NCBI GenBank assembly: GCA_030605795.1
Contig: JAUWHR010000018.1
Span: 1 to 46,251, forward strand
DNA length: 46,251 nt
Reading direction: 5' to 3'
Source of the DNA: Anaerolineae bacterium
GTDB taxonomy: Bacteria; Chloroflexota; Anaerolineae; Anaerolineales; E44-bin32
Of the stretch, positions 8,401 to 15,665 are shown piece by piece. The first letter of the stretch is position 1, and the number at the start of each line of letters is the position of its first letter. Both the position numbers and the translations under genes were made by a program. Below the pieces are notes generated by a model. That model saw only the letters and a program-made list of their open reading frames with translations, was not told where the DNA came from and ran no database searches.

Positions 8401-8628
8401 ATCGCGATCGGCTTCCGTCAACCGTACCCAACAGACAGGAATTTCAGTGTGGGCGCTGAAATCAGCCAGCAGGGTGGTTTTGCCGTAGCCTGCTGGGGTG
8501 GCAATGACAATCAACTTGCGGGGGATATTGGCGTGGATCATGTCGACCAGGCGTTCGCGATGGAGCTTGGTTTGATCAAACGCCGGCGGCGTTATCGCGT
8601 GCCTGAGCACAGTGTCTAGCTTTGCCAT
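5476..8628 (-). CDS. STAND-type ATPase transcriptional regulator with TPR, winged helix and BTAD domains
   Basis: This 1050-residue protein starts with a MalT-like NTPase: Walker A ATPAGYGKTTLL (43-54) and Walker B FVIALDDIQ (about 128-136), followed by the winged-helix-like region of STAND ATPases. Residues about 350-750 are helical TPR-type repeats, where members of this class bind an inducer or partner. Near 800-890 an OmpR/SARP-like winged helix appears (LREVLFHLADH variant, TFWPHHPPGRQVANLHTAVYNLRREL), followed to the C-terminus by a bacterial transcriptional activator domain (BTAD) with the LDLLASHAQEAL and RDDTNLWFLEALGRLGR helices. DNA binding is thus C-terminal, unlike SARPs. Start ATG at 8628 follows AAGGGCC. 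Targets are unknown; the downstream cassette is a candidate. Confidence 0.88.
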   Translation of the reverse strand: MAKLDTVLRHAITPPAFDQTKLHRERLVDMIHANIPRKLIVIATPAGYGKTTLLADFSAHTEIPVCWVRLTEADRDVIRFATVLAASLQRRFRRLGGQLDLERLADSSPQAIARAFAEVVDAQVSETFVIALDDIQLINRSKATTAFLDAFLEVQPEQVTILVAGREVLEVSLARLMAEGGLAGLGPQDLALTRSELVELVKSQGGAELDQQEADRLLEETRGWITGVVLSGKLSGSGLSALVQDPRPMVYEYLASVVLNRQPDDLRRFMLDSSVFPVMTAEGCDYLLQQEQSNRFLRRLVRGGMFVTVTDESPRTYEYHPQFRQFLLQLLESADRRRFRKLLVRAADYLAQHGSSEHAVTLYSSAGASSRAAALAEKRAEEMYRSGRWLTLESWSRQLEETQASAPRVFLYLAAYYTEQGNLDAAETTLNRVREMIDTRTPKTLKAYAEILCGWIAYRRVRYDKVLEAVENAEIILARRGSRLRKADCCRLRALAIVGKGDLRSAEPIALRAVELLNQPKLRNAQASALVDLSNIQIALGKATEAHATSLRAHEIFLQVGAPIKLAVSFNNLACDAHLQGRYEEALELFNEGLKYARQAASPARETIILFSQADLFADLDLALQAAELYGQGLSLAAQLENIGLTRYGCIRTSVLHRRRGGGALAHKWLGRAIALEQGDDPPVAVTIQLGALEVLAKPRRAQDTFQQIIQKRAVVDVSERALALFFQARAALTAGDIDQSQVVLEQALDWCGGNGAEQILAGELAFDSDFRDFARSRLGNHPVLSVVLRRIDTMRAVAQLYQEAPEDVGAAARIALFALGEASVQCQDKRLTELKPLAREVLFHLADHQRVERDVLLETFWPHHPPGRQVANLHTAVYNLRRELGRDIILHEAPVYRLNPELPIEYDVLRFERAASVAEGLPPGDPRKMFALTEAINSYGGSFLPEFSSDWVSERRRDLELRYLDLLASHAQEALVRDQPLRAVNTLRQALQIDPYRDDTNLWFLEALGRLGRRSEVVAHYQRYIRLLADELGLDPPEPVRELYTRIID

Positions 8629-9222
8629 CAGGCCCTTACTCCACCTCTGTCGACGATGCTTTCGGGATCACGAAATAAACCCTGCCGCGATAAGACAACC
8701 CCTCATCTGAGGAATTTTGAGAAGGTTTAGAAATAGGAACACGAAAATAGCGGTCCATCGTATCCTTAAATAACGGGACCATTAGTTATTATATAGCCTT
8801 AGAACTTGAATTGCAGTAACCCATAAGTACCCTAAAAAAACTCGCACATCGTCCCGACGACCCTCATGAACCAGATGAGTATAAATTGAGTGCACTGAAA
8901 AAACTACCCTCGAGGAGTGGGAAGGGGTATATATGGGGGTGCGGGCGCCGCCCGCACCCCCATATATACCGGTCCTCTTCTCGCGGTTGACCTTTTTTCA
9001 GTGGAGTCATAAATTGATAAAAAAACCACTAAGATTAGATGATGGTAGAATTAATGAGTCACCAAAAGAGCATTAATAACAGCTAATTCAATTCATAATG
9101 CTTTCGTCGACTTAGAAGTATATACTTAGGTGGTGGAAGGCGAAAATTTTTATAACAACTCTCCCAGATTATTCACACCCATACTAAGCCCATGCCCGAT
9201 AGGCTCTTCCTAGGAGATTTTG
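8629..9222. other. Divergent intergenic region with MITE copy B
   Basis: The 594-bp gap separates the divergent regulator and M20 peptidase genes. It contains MITE copy B (8888-9008) and a perfect 12-bp palindrome AAGTATATACTT at 9116-9127 that could be an operator for the peptidase gene. The rest is A+T-rich, and I see no further gene. Confidence 0.6.
8888..9008 (+). mobile_element. MITE-like element, copy B (121 bp)
   Basis: It begins GAGTGCACTGAAAAAACT and ends TTTTTTCAGTGGAGTC, which are imperfect inverted repeats. The direct repeat ATAAATT flanks it at 8881-8887 and 9009-9015. The central hairpin at 8926-8970 has a perfect 21-bp stem and three-base loop, with TATATAT in the arm where copy D has TATATGT, matched on the other arm. 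It carries no coding capacity. Confidence 0.9.
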
Positions 9223-10602
9223 ATGCCTAATTTAGATTCTGCAATCGTTTATGCTAAAGAACACGGAGGAGAATTCCTGGAGGATTTAATATCCTACTTA
9301 CGCATCCCTTCCGTTTCAACACTCTCTGAACATGAACCTGACATACAAAGGGCGGCGAAATGGACCGCTGACCAACTGTTAGAATTCGGCTTCGAATCCG
9401 TCGCGGTGATGCCCACCTCCGGTCATCCAGTAGTTTATGGCGAATGGCTCAAAACGGGTGCGGACGTTCCTACAATCCTCTTTTATGGACATTATGATGT
9501 GCAACCACCCGATCCGCTTGATTTGTGGACCAGCGAGCCGTTCGAACCACAGGTGAGAGGGGACAACATATTTGCCCGAGGCGCCTCCGATATGAAAGGC
9601 CAAATCATCGCCCACCTCAAAGCGGTCGAGTCCATCATCCGAACCTCCAGTCTGCCGATAAATCTCAAATATTTGATTGAGGGAGAAGAAGAAATTGGCT
9701 CGCCAAACTTGGGGGCCTTCATACAAGAAAACCGGGACCTTCTGAGTTGCAATCTATGCTTGAATGGAGATTCCAACATCCTGGCCCCGGATACACCTTC
9801 AATAACCTTTGCATTACGCGGCTTGGCTTACTTTGAGATTCGCCTCCAGGGAACAACTGGGGACCTTCATTCAGGGGTGTTCGGTGGTGCGGTTGACAAC
9901 CCAGCTATCGTGCTAAGTAAGCTAATAGCTGGTATGCGCGATGAGCACGGTCGGATCACACTCCCCGGATTCTATGACCATGTTCGCCCACTTACCGATG
10001 CCGATCGTGCCGAGGTAGCCTCGATGCCCGATGCGTGGTGGCTGGAACAGGCTGGGGCAAAGGTTCTATTCGGGGAACAGGGATTCACGGCAACCGAAAG
10101 GGCGACTGCCCGACCTACATTAGATGTCAATGGGATGGTCAGCGGCTTCACCGGCGAGGGTTCAAAGACAGTTCTACCAGCTAAGGCAATGGCGAAAATT
10201 TCCATGCGCCTGGTTCCTGACCAACGGCCTGAGATGATCCGGAGTAGTTTAGAGACCTATCTGAATTCCAATGCTCCGCCGACAGTCACCTGGGAGTTAG
10301 AGTTACTGGCTAGTTGCCCACCGACGATAGTAGAGCGTGATTCCGATGCTGTGCGAGCCGCCAGCCGAGCGCTTGCAACCGTCTGGGGAGTGGAACCGGT
10401 TTTCACCCGCCAGGGTGGGACCGTGCCGGTGGTCGGTATGATGCAAGAACTTCTCGGGATTGATAGCCTGATGCTGGGCTTCGGCTTACCTGATGACAAC
10501 TTGCATGCTCCGAACGAGAAACTGCATCTTCCAAACTTCTACCGGGGCGTCGAAACCTATATTCGTTTTATGCATGAGGCTGCTAACAAAAGCAGTCGAT
10601 AG
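9223..10602 (+). CDS. M20 family dipeptidase / metallopeptidase
   Basis: The 459-residue protein has the M20 peptidase order: GHYDVQPP (metal ligand His90, catalytic Asp92), ARGASDMKGQ (bridging Asp123), IEGEEEIGS (catalytic and ligand Glu near 154-155), an inserted dimerisation domain around 195-375, and a C-terminal HAPNEKLHL with the final metal His. It probably hydrolyses dipeptides or N-acyl amino acids in the cytosol with a two-metal centre. The sequence fits the carnosinase/dipeptidase-like branch better than DapE, but substrate cannot be read from sequence. ATG at 9223 is preferred over TTG one codon earlier because AGGAG lies six bases upstream. The next gene follows after 15 nt, suggesting a transcript with the DUF1385 gene. 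Confidence 0.92.
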   Translation: MPNLDSAIVYAKEHGGEFLEDLISYLRIPSVSTLSEHEPDIQRAAKWTADQLLEFGFESVAVMPTSGHPVVYGEWLKTGADVPTILFYGHYDVQPPDPLDLWTSEPFEPQVRGDNIFARGASDMKGQIIAHLKAVESIIRTSSLPINLKYLIEGEEEIGSPNLGAFIQENRDLLSCNLCLNGDSNILAPDTPSITFALRGLAYFEIRLQGTTGDLHSGVFGGAVDNPAIVLSKLIAGMRDEHGRITLPGFYDHVRPLTDADRAEVASMPDAWWLEQAGAKVLFGEQGFTATERATARPTLDVNGMVSGFTGEGSKTVLPAKAMAKISMRLVPDQRPEMIRSSLETYLNSNAPPTVTWELELLASCPPTIVERDSDAVRAASRALATVWGVEPVFTRQGGTVPVVGMMQELLGIDSLMLGFGLPDDNLHAPNEKLHLPNFYRGVETYIRFMHEAANKSSR

Positions 10603-10617
10603 AACAGGAGACAATAA

Positions 10618-11517
10618 GTGGTAGAGCGACTTCCAGTTTATGGGGGCCAGGCCGTGATCGAGGGGGTGATGATGCGAGGTACGCAGGTATGTGCGATCGC
10701 CGTTAGGGCTCCAGATCAGTCGATCGTGGTTGAGATTGAGCCATTGAGTAGTTTATATCAAAGTAGGTTGGTGAAAATGCCCTTTCTGCGGGGTCTGCTG
10801 ATCCTATGGGATGCCCTGGCGCTGGGCATGCGCGCCCTGACCTTTTCCGCCAATATACAAGTAGAAGAGGATGAAAGGCTTGAAGGCGGTCCAATGGTTC
10901 TGACATTACTTGCATCCCTGGCTGTAAGTATTGGGCTATTTTTCATCATACCTGCCGGCTTAGCCTACCTAACTGAGCGTCTTTTAGGATGGAATGCATG
11001 GCAGTCGAACGTTCTTGAAGGGTTGATACGCCTAGGGCTGCTTGTGGGCTATATTTGGGCCATTGCGTTTATGCCTGACATCCGCCGGGTTTACGGATAC
11101 CATGGCGCTGAGCATAAAACGATAAACGCCTTTGAAGCCGGCGAGTCGTTAGAGGTCGAGTCGGTGATGCGCTTTCCTCGCGAACACCCCCGTTGTGGGA
11201 CGGCATTTCTGTTGACGGTAGTCGTCTTCTCAATCCTGATTTTCAGCGCCTTGGGTCCTCTGCCCCTGATCCACCGCCTTGTTAGTCGACTGCTATTTAT
11301 CCCCATACTTGCTTCATTAGCGTATGAGTACATCCGCCTGACTTCATGGTTAATGCGTTTCTCATATGCACGTCTTCTCGTGATCCCCAATCTCTGGCTG
11401 CAGCGTCTTACTACGCGTGAACCAGACCCGGCGATGGTCGAAGTAGCAATCGCCGCTTTCCAGGCTATGCATGCTCAGGAAGTGGTACCAGATGATAGAA
11501 ACCAGTCCACAGTCTAA
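10618..11517 (+). CDS. DUF1385 family membrane protein
   Basis: The 299-residue protein begins VYGGQAVIEGVMMRG, the hallmark of DUF1385 (YqhQ-like) proteins, and keeps PFLRGL, RVYGYHGAEHK and the HPRCGTAFLL segment typical of the family. Membrane segments are predicted by eye near residues 96-120, 135-155, 195-215 and 222-240. The GTG start follows ACAGGAG. Function of the family is not established. It overlaps nothing and ends 13 nt before the truncated MITE copy. Confidence 0.88.
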   Translation: MVERLPVYGGQAVIEGVMMRGTQVCAIAVRAPDQSIVVEIEPLSSLYQSRLVKMPFLRGLLILWDALALGMRALTFSANIQVEEDERLEGGPMVLTLLASLAVSIGLFFIIPAGLAYLTERLLGWNAWQSNVLEGLIRLGLLVGYIWAIAFMPDIRRVYGYHGAEHKTINAFEAGESLEVESVMRFPREHPRCGTAFLLTVVVFSILIFSALGPLPLIHRLVSRLLFIPILASLAYEYIRLTSWLMRFSYARLLVIPNLWLQRLTTREPDPAMVEVAIAAFQAMHAQEVVPDDRNQSTV

Positions 11518-11529
11518 GCGTTCTCACGT

Positions 11530-11577
11530 CCATATACCTCTCCCAACTCCTCGAGGGTAGTTTTTCCGGTGCACTCA
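11530..11577 (-). mobile_element. Truncated MITE-like element, half copy E
   Basis: Read on the minus strand this is the left half of the element: TGAGTGCAC, a mutated A-run, CTACCCTCGAGGAG and the start of the palindrome arm (GGTATATG). The other arm and right terminus are missing. It ends about 35 bp before the -35 box of the ttu operon promoter. Confidence 0.75.
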
Positions 11578-11611
11578 TGCACTATTATTGTCCTATACAT
11601 TGAGCGTTCCA

Positions 11612-11640
11612 TTGACTCCCCTCCTCGTGGTGGGTACAAT
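11612..11640 (+). promoter_or_regulatory. Sigma70-type promoter of the tRNA-modification operon
   Basis: TTGACT (11612-11617), a 17-bp spacer and TACAAT (11635-11640) match consensus spacing. Expected transcription start is near 11647, leaving a leader of about 15 nt before the ATG at 11662. Confidence 0.75.
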
Positions 11641-11661
11641 CCCGCTAGGCCTTGGAGCAAA

Positions 11662-11862
11662 ATGACCGTTCGGTTGACGCTACGTGATCAGGAATACGAG
11701 GTGTACGGGGGAATGACTGTTCGCCATGCCCTGCTGAAACTTGGCATCCAGCCGGATTCCGTTCTTCCCACCCTTGACGGTGAGTTGATCACCGACGACG
11801 AGATCCTGCAAGACGACCAGCATATCCACCTAGTGGCCGTCATCTCGGGAGGAGCCAGGTAA
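11662..11862 (+). CDS. ttuB: TtuB-like ubiquitin-fold sulfur carrier with GGAR C-terminus
   Basis: The 66-residue beta-grasp protein has the ThiS/MoaD/TtuB pattern, including the hydrophobic TVRHALLKLGI helix and the ending VAVISGGAR. In TtuB the carrier is thiocarboxylated at a terminal GG and hands sulfur to TtuA for 2-thiolation of tRNA uridine 54. Here two residues (Ala-Arg) follow the GG, so a trimming step would be needed before activation. The longer frame upstream is rejected because the promoter at 11612-11640 lies inside it. The start ATG follows TTGGAG. The ttuA gene follows after 30 nt, which supports TtuB rather than ThiS or MoaD. No E1-like enzyme or JAMM protease is visible in the window. 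Confidence 0.75.
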   Translation: MTVRLTLRDQEYEVYGGMTVRHALLKLGIQPDSVLPTLDGELITDDEILQDDQHIHLVAVISGGAR

Positions 11863-11892
11863 CCGGTTATCCCTAAGGTAGGTATCTTTCCA

Positions 11893-12840
11893 GTGAAATG
11901 TCGCAAATGTGGCAGTAAGGCCGTCATCAACATGCGCCAGCACAAGTTAGCCTTATGTAAGGAGCATTTCCTCGTTTGGTTCACTGAGCAGACTCAACGC
12001 TTCATCAACAAATACCACATGTTTGGGTACGAGGATCGGATCTTAGTGGCGGTCTCCGGTGGCAAGGACTCGCTTGCACTGTGGAATGTACTCCATCGAC
12101 TAGGTTACCAGACAGATGGGCTTTACATCGGGCTCGGCATCAACCAGGGAACCGGATATTCAGCCGAATCACTACAATTTACTGAGAAATACGCCACCAA
12201 GTACAACCATAAATTAATCGTGGTTGACGTTGCCGAGTTCGCTGGCGCCACCATCCCTGAAGCAGCCGCACTTACCCTGCGTGGTAAGGGCAAGCCTTGC
12301 TCGGTCTGTGGTCTGACTAAACGATACATCATGAACATGGTTGCGCACCAGGGCGATTACAACGTGCTCGTCACTGGCCACAACCTGGACGACGAAGTGG
12401 CCGTTCTATTTGGCAACACTTTAAACTGGGCAGTTGGCTACCTGGCTAGGCAGGGTCCCGTTCTTGAAGAAACTGCGGGAGGGCTGGCACGCAAGGCCAA
12501 ACCCTTCTGCCGATTCTATGAACGTGAAACAGCCGCTTACGCTCTGCTGCAGGGGATTGACTACATATACGAAGAATGCCCTCACGCTACCGGCGCCAAA
12601 TCTATCTATTACAAAGTACAATTAAACCAACTGGAAGCTGATCGGCCGGGAACAAAGCTCTCCTTCTACCTATCGTTCCTAAGAGCCAAGGAATCCGGCT
12701 TCTTTGCCCATCAGAACCCTGCTGTGCAAGCCAACTTAAACCGCTGTCAGACTTGTGGACAGCCCACCTCCGCACCCGAGCAGTGTGCTTTCTGTCGAAC
12801 CTGGCATCGGGTGCGCAGCCGGCGAGCCGCAGCCGCTTGA
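11893..12840 (+). CDS. ttuA: tRNA-5-methyluridine(54) 2-sulfurtransferase TtuA
   Basis: The 315-residue protein has an N-terminal zinc finger (CRKCG, then LCKEH), the PP-loop AVSGGKDS (about 53-60) for ATP binding and uridine adenylation, and the three cysteines that bind the catalytic 4Fe-4S cluster in TtuA (Cys136 and Cys139 in KPCSVCG, Cys229 in EECPH). A C-terminal second zinc finger (CQTCGQ...CAFC) completes the family architecture. GTG start at 11893 lies behind AGGTAGGT. It uses the thiocarboxylated TtuB upstream as sulfur donor. Presence of this modification usually goes with growth at raised temperature, so a thermophilic or moderately thermophilic host is possible but not shown. Confidence 0.92.
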   Translation: MKCRKCGSKAVINMRQHKLALCKEHFLVWFTEQTQRFINKYHMFGYEDRILVAVSGGKDSLALWNVLHRLGYQTDGLYIGLGINQGTGYSAESLQFTEKYATKYNHKLIVVDVAEFAGATIPEAAALTLRGKGKPCSVCGLTKRYIMNMVAHQGDYNVLVTGHNLDDEVAVLFGNTLNWAVGYLARQGPVLEETAGGLARKAKPFCRFYERETAAYALLQGIDYIYEECPHATGAKSIYYKVQLNQLEADRPGTKLSFYLSFLRAKESGFFAHQNPAVQANLNRCQTCGQPTSAPEQCAFCRTWHRVRSRRAAAA

Positions 12841-12856
12841 GGGATGAAAAAAAACT

Positions 12857-13267
12857 ATGACCGAAGCATCAGACTTAGAAGACCTCACCCTGCTCGGAAG
12901 GGAAGCCAAGCCAAGTAAGCGCCTCGAGACCTTCCCAAACCGCCATCCTGATCGGCGTTATGTCGTCAGGTTGGAGACCGAGGAATTCACCTGCATCTGC
13001 CCAGCCACCGGCCAGCCTGACTTCGCTAGCATCCTGGTTGAGTATATTCCCAACCAAAAGATACTCGAATCAAAATCCTTCAAACTCTACCTTTGGTCCT
13101 ACCGTAATGAGGGTGTTTTCCATGAACACGTGACCAACAAAATCCTCGACGATCTGGTGGCAGCATTAGAACCACACTGGTGCCGTGTTGTTAGCTTTTT
13201 CAACATTCGCGGGGGAATCAACATCACCATAGAAGCTGAACATGGCGTTCGTGAGGGGATCAACTAG
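12857..13267 (+). CDS. queF: NADPH-dependent 7-cyano-7-deazaguanine (preQ0) reductase QueF
   Basis: The 136-residue protein is the short, unimodular QueF type. Cys48 in CICPATGQPDF is the nucleophile that forms a thioimide with preQ0; Asp55 follows. The ESKSFKLYL motif (71-79) contains the NADPH/substrate-binding family signature. It converts preQ0 to preQ1 in queuosine tRNA modification. The gene starts 16 nt after ttuA, and its stop is directly followed by the ATG of the transporter gene. No queC, queD or queE is seen in the window. Confidence 0.95.
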   Translation: MTEASDLEDLTLLGREAKPSKRLETFPNRHPDRRYVVRLETEEFTCICPATGQPDFASILVEYIPNQKILESKSFKLYLWSYRNEGVFHEHVTNKILDDLVAALEPHWCRVVSFFNIRGGINITIEAEHGVREGIN

Positions 13268-13960
13268 ATGCGCGCTTATCGCTGGTATCCTGTTATCCTG
13301 GCAGTTTTTGTGACAACCCTGATCATCTCGAACATCATCGCTGTCAAGCTATTTTCGATCTTCGGATTAACACTCCCAGCGGCTGTCATCTTGTTTCCAG
13401 TGGCCTATATATTCGGTGATGTGCTCACCGAAGTATATGGTTATGCACGAGCCCGTCAGGCAATTTGGATCGGTTTTGGATGCAACCTTCTTGCTGTGAT
13501 CGCCATCTGGGTTGGAGGATTGCTCCCGGCAGACGCGCATTGGAATGCTAGTGTCTATGCCAATCCGAACGAGGCTTCGCTCGCCTACCAGGCGATTCTA
13601 GGTTACAGCCCCCGGTTGCTATTGGCGTCGTTTGTCGCTTACCTGGTAGGTGAATTCCTTAATTCTTTTGTGCTGGCAAAACTCAAGGTCGCTACACATG
13701 GCCGTATGTTGTGGGTTCGAACCATAGCCTCCACCCTTGTCGGCCAGGGAGCGGACTCAGCGATATTCATCTCGATAGCCTTTATCGGGACCCTGCCAGG
13801 TGGAGTGCTCGGTCCAACCATTCTTCATCAGTGGTTGTTTAAGAGCTCCTATGAAGCATTAGCCACCCCGCTTACTTATGTGGTCGTCAACGCTCTCAAG
13901 CGCGCTGAGGGGGAAGATTACTTCGATCAGCAGACCGATTTCAATCCAGTCCGCTTTTAA
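13268..13960 (+). CDS. yhhQ: Queuosine precursor transporter (YhhQ/QPTR family)
   Basis: The 230-residue membrane protein has about six hydrophobic segments and the family features LIISNIIAVKLF near the N-terminus, FPVAYIFGDVLTEVYGY and a central R(A/T)IASTLVGQGADSAIF motif. Members of this VUT/YhhQ family take up preQ0/preQ1. It starts on the base following the queF stop, so the two are almost certainly co-translated. The pairing implies salvage of preQ0 from outside or from a remote pathway, followed by reduction by QueF. Confidence 0.92.
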   Translation: MRAYRWYPVILAVFVTTLIISNIIAVKLFSIFGLTLPAAVILFPVAYIFGDVLTEVYGYARARQAIWIGFGCNLLAVIAIWVGGLLPADAHWNASVYANPNEASLAYQAILGYSPRLLLASFVAYLVGEFLNSFVLAKLKVATHGRMLWVRTIASTLVGQGADSAIFISIAFIGTLPGGVLGPTILHQWLFKSSYEALATPLTYVVVNALKRAEGEDYFDQQTDFNPVRF

Positions 13961-14163
13961 ACAATAGCCCAATACAATCCGCTTTAATGTGTGCCGCTCT
14001 CATTTCCCGTTGTTATATCCCCAACGAATCTAGCCTCGACGAAGTGTGAACACTTTTAGAGGCCCTTCCATTTACCAAATTAGCGAATTAAATGCGAATG
14101 ATCAAATCCTCGACGTTCTGCTTCAAGAGCTCTTAATCTCACAAATACCTCTCAAACACGTGA

Positions 14164-15498
14164 TTAAGCGGTTTCGAGATAGTATGCCACCTCCCAATCC
14201 ATCACCCGCGTACAGTACTCATCCCATTCCGATCGTTTAGCACGCACAAATGCCTCATAAATATATGGACCTAGCGTCTGCTTGAGGATCGGATCACGAT
14301 CCAATTCGTCAAGCGCTTCGCCAAGCGAACCTGGCAATTGTGTAATTCCATGTTCAGCTAGTTCTGACTTGCTCATTTCATATATATTGAGATCGTTGAC
14401 CGGCGGTGGGCAGGGGATCTCCTGCTCGATGCCGTCGAGCCCTGCGGACAGCATAACTGCAAAAGCAAGGTATGGATTGCAGGATGGATCTGGGAATCGT
14501 AACTCAGCACGTGTGGAAGCCTCCCGGCCCGGTGAATGACTTGGGATGCGGATCATCGCCGAGCGGTTGCTTTGCGCCCAACAAACGTAGATCGGTGCTT
14601 CGTGGCCAGGAACAATCCGTTTATATGAGTTCACAGTAGGAGCGACGACAGCGGCCAAAGCACGAGCATGCGCCATCTGGCCAGCGATAAAACCATAAGC
14701 GATTGGAGAGAGGTAATATTCGTCTTCGGGGTCAAAGAAGATATTCCGACCCTCTCGGTCGAAAATCGACTGATGGGTATGCATCCCTGAACCGTTAATG
14801 CCATAGATAGGTTTAGGCATGAAGGTGGCGATCAAACCCTGCTGAGCTGCAAGCGCCTTTATGGTGTACTTGAGAGTAACCACATTGTCTGCAGCCCGCA
14901 ATGCATCGGTGTAACGGAAGTCTATTTCGTGCTGACCACGGGAGACTTCATGGTGCCCCATTTCTATCTCTAGCCCCATCCCTGCCAAAGCTAACATTAA
15001 CTCAGTCCGGACACGTTGGGCTTCGTCACTAGCTGAAAAATCGAAGTAGCCACCAACATCATGCGGCACTGGATGGATTGTGTCGGAATCATTCTTGCGT
15101 AGCAAGAAAAATTCGGGTTCTGGACCAATGTTATAGCTCCAATGCCTATTTGCCAGCTGTTCTACGGCCCGTTTTAATACACCACGCGGGTCACCAGGAA
15201 ACGGTGTTCCATCTGGCAAATAAATATCACAGAATACTCTCGCTCTTCGCCGCTCTGGACGGGACCATGGCAATAGCGCGTAGGTCTCAAGATCTGGGAT
15301 CAGGCGCATATCGCTCTCCTGTATTCGAGCGAAACCTTCCACCGATGAGCCATCAAACCATATGCCATCTTCAATTGCTACTTGGAGGCGGCCAGTGGGG
15401 ATATCTACACTCTTGACTGCTCCTGTAATATCGGTGAATTGCAGACAAATAAACTTGACGTTGTCCTCTTTTGCACGCTGCTTGATTTCTTTTTCCAT
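14164..15498 (-). CDS. glnA: Type I glutamine synthetase, GSI-alpha type
   Basis: The 444-residue enzyme makes glutamine from glutamate, ammonia and ATP. Visible signatures are DGSSVEGF near the N-terminus, the PEPEFFL-type segment (GPEPEFFL), the GMHTHQS metal/ATP region (GSGMHTHQS), the VNSYKR motif and the RIPSHSPG..A..ELR region. At the position of the adenylylated tyrosine motif of GSI-beta (NLYDLPP) the chain reads LNIYEMSKSEL. Together with the short length this indicates the alpha type, not controlled by adenylylation. The ATG follows GGGAGGAGG. It is monocistronic as far as seen. Confidence 0.95.
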   Translation of the reverse strand: MEKEIKQRAKEDNVKFICLQFTDITGAVKSVDIPTGRLQVAIEDGIWFDGSSVEGFARIQESDMRLIPDLETYALLPWSRPERRRARVFCDIYLPDGTPFPGDPRGVLKRAVEQLANRHWSYNIGPEPEFFLLRKNDSDTIHPVPHDVGGYFDFSASDEAQRVRTELMLALAGMGLEIEMGHHEVSRGQHEIDFRYTDALRAADNVVTLKYTIKALAAQQGLIATFMPKPIYGINGSGMHTHQSIFDREGRNIFFDPEDEYYLSPIAYGFIAGQMAHARALAAVVAPTVNSYKRIVPGHEAPIYVCWAQSNRSAMIRIPSHSPGREASTRAELRFPDPSCNPYLAFAVMLSAGLDGIEQEIPCPPPVNDLNIYEMSKSELAEHGITQLPGSLGEALDELDRDPILKQTLGPYIYEAFVRAKRSEWDEYCTRVMDWEVAYYLETA

Positions 15499-15665
15499 GG
15501 AAAACCTCCTCCCTCAACTTTAACTATTGAAGTGATATCTTTTTCTTGGCTCACATATACAGATAGGCATACCCACGCCAACATTATGGCTATGCGCAGT
15601 CCGCCGCAGGTTCTCAATCCACGCTATTCTAATCCAATTGCAAATTGCGCCCAGTAGGCAGTGTC

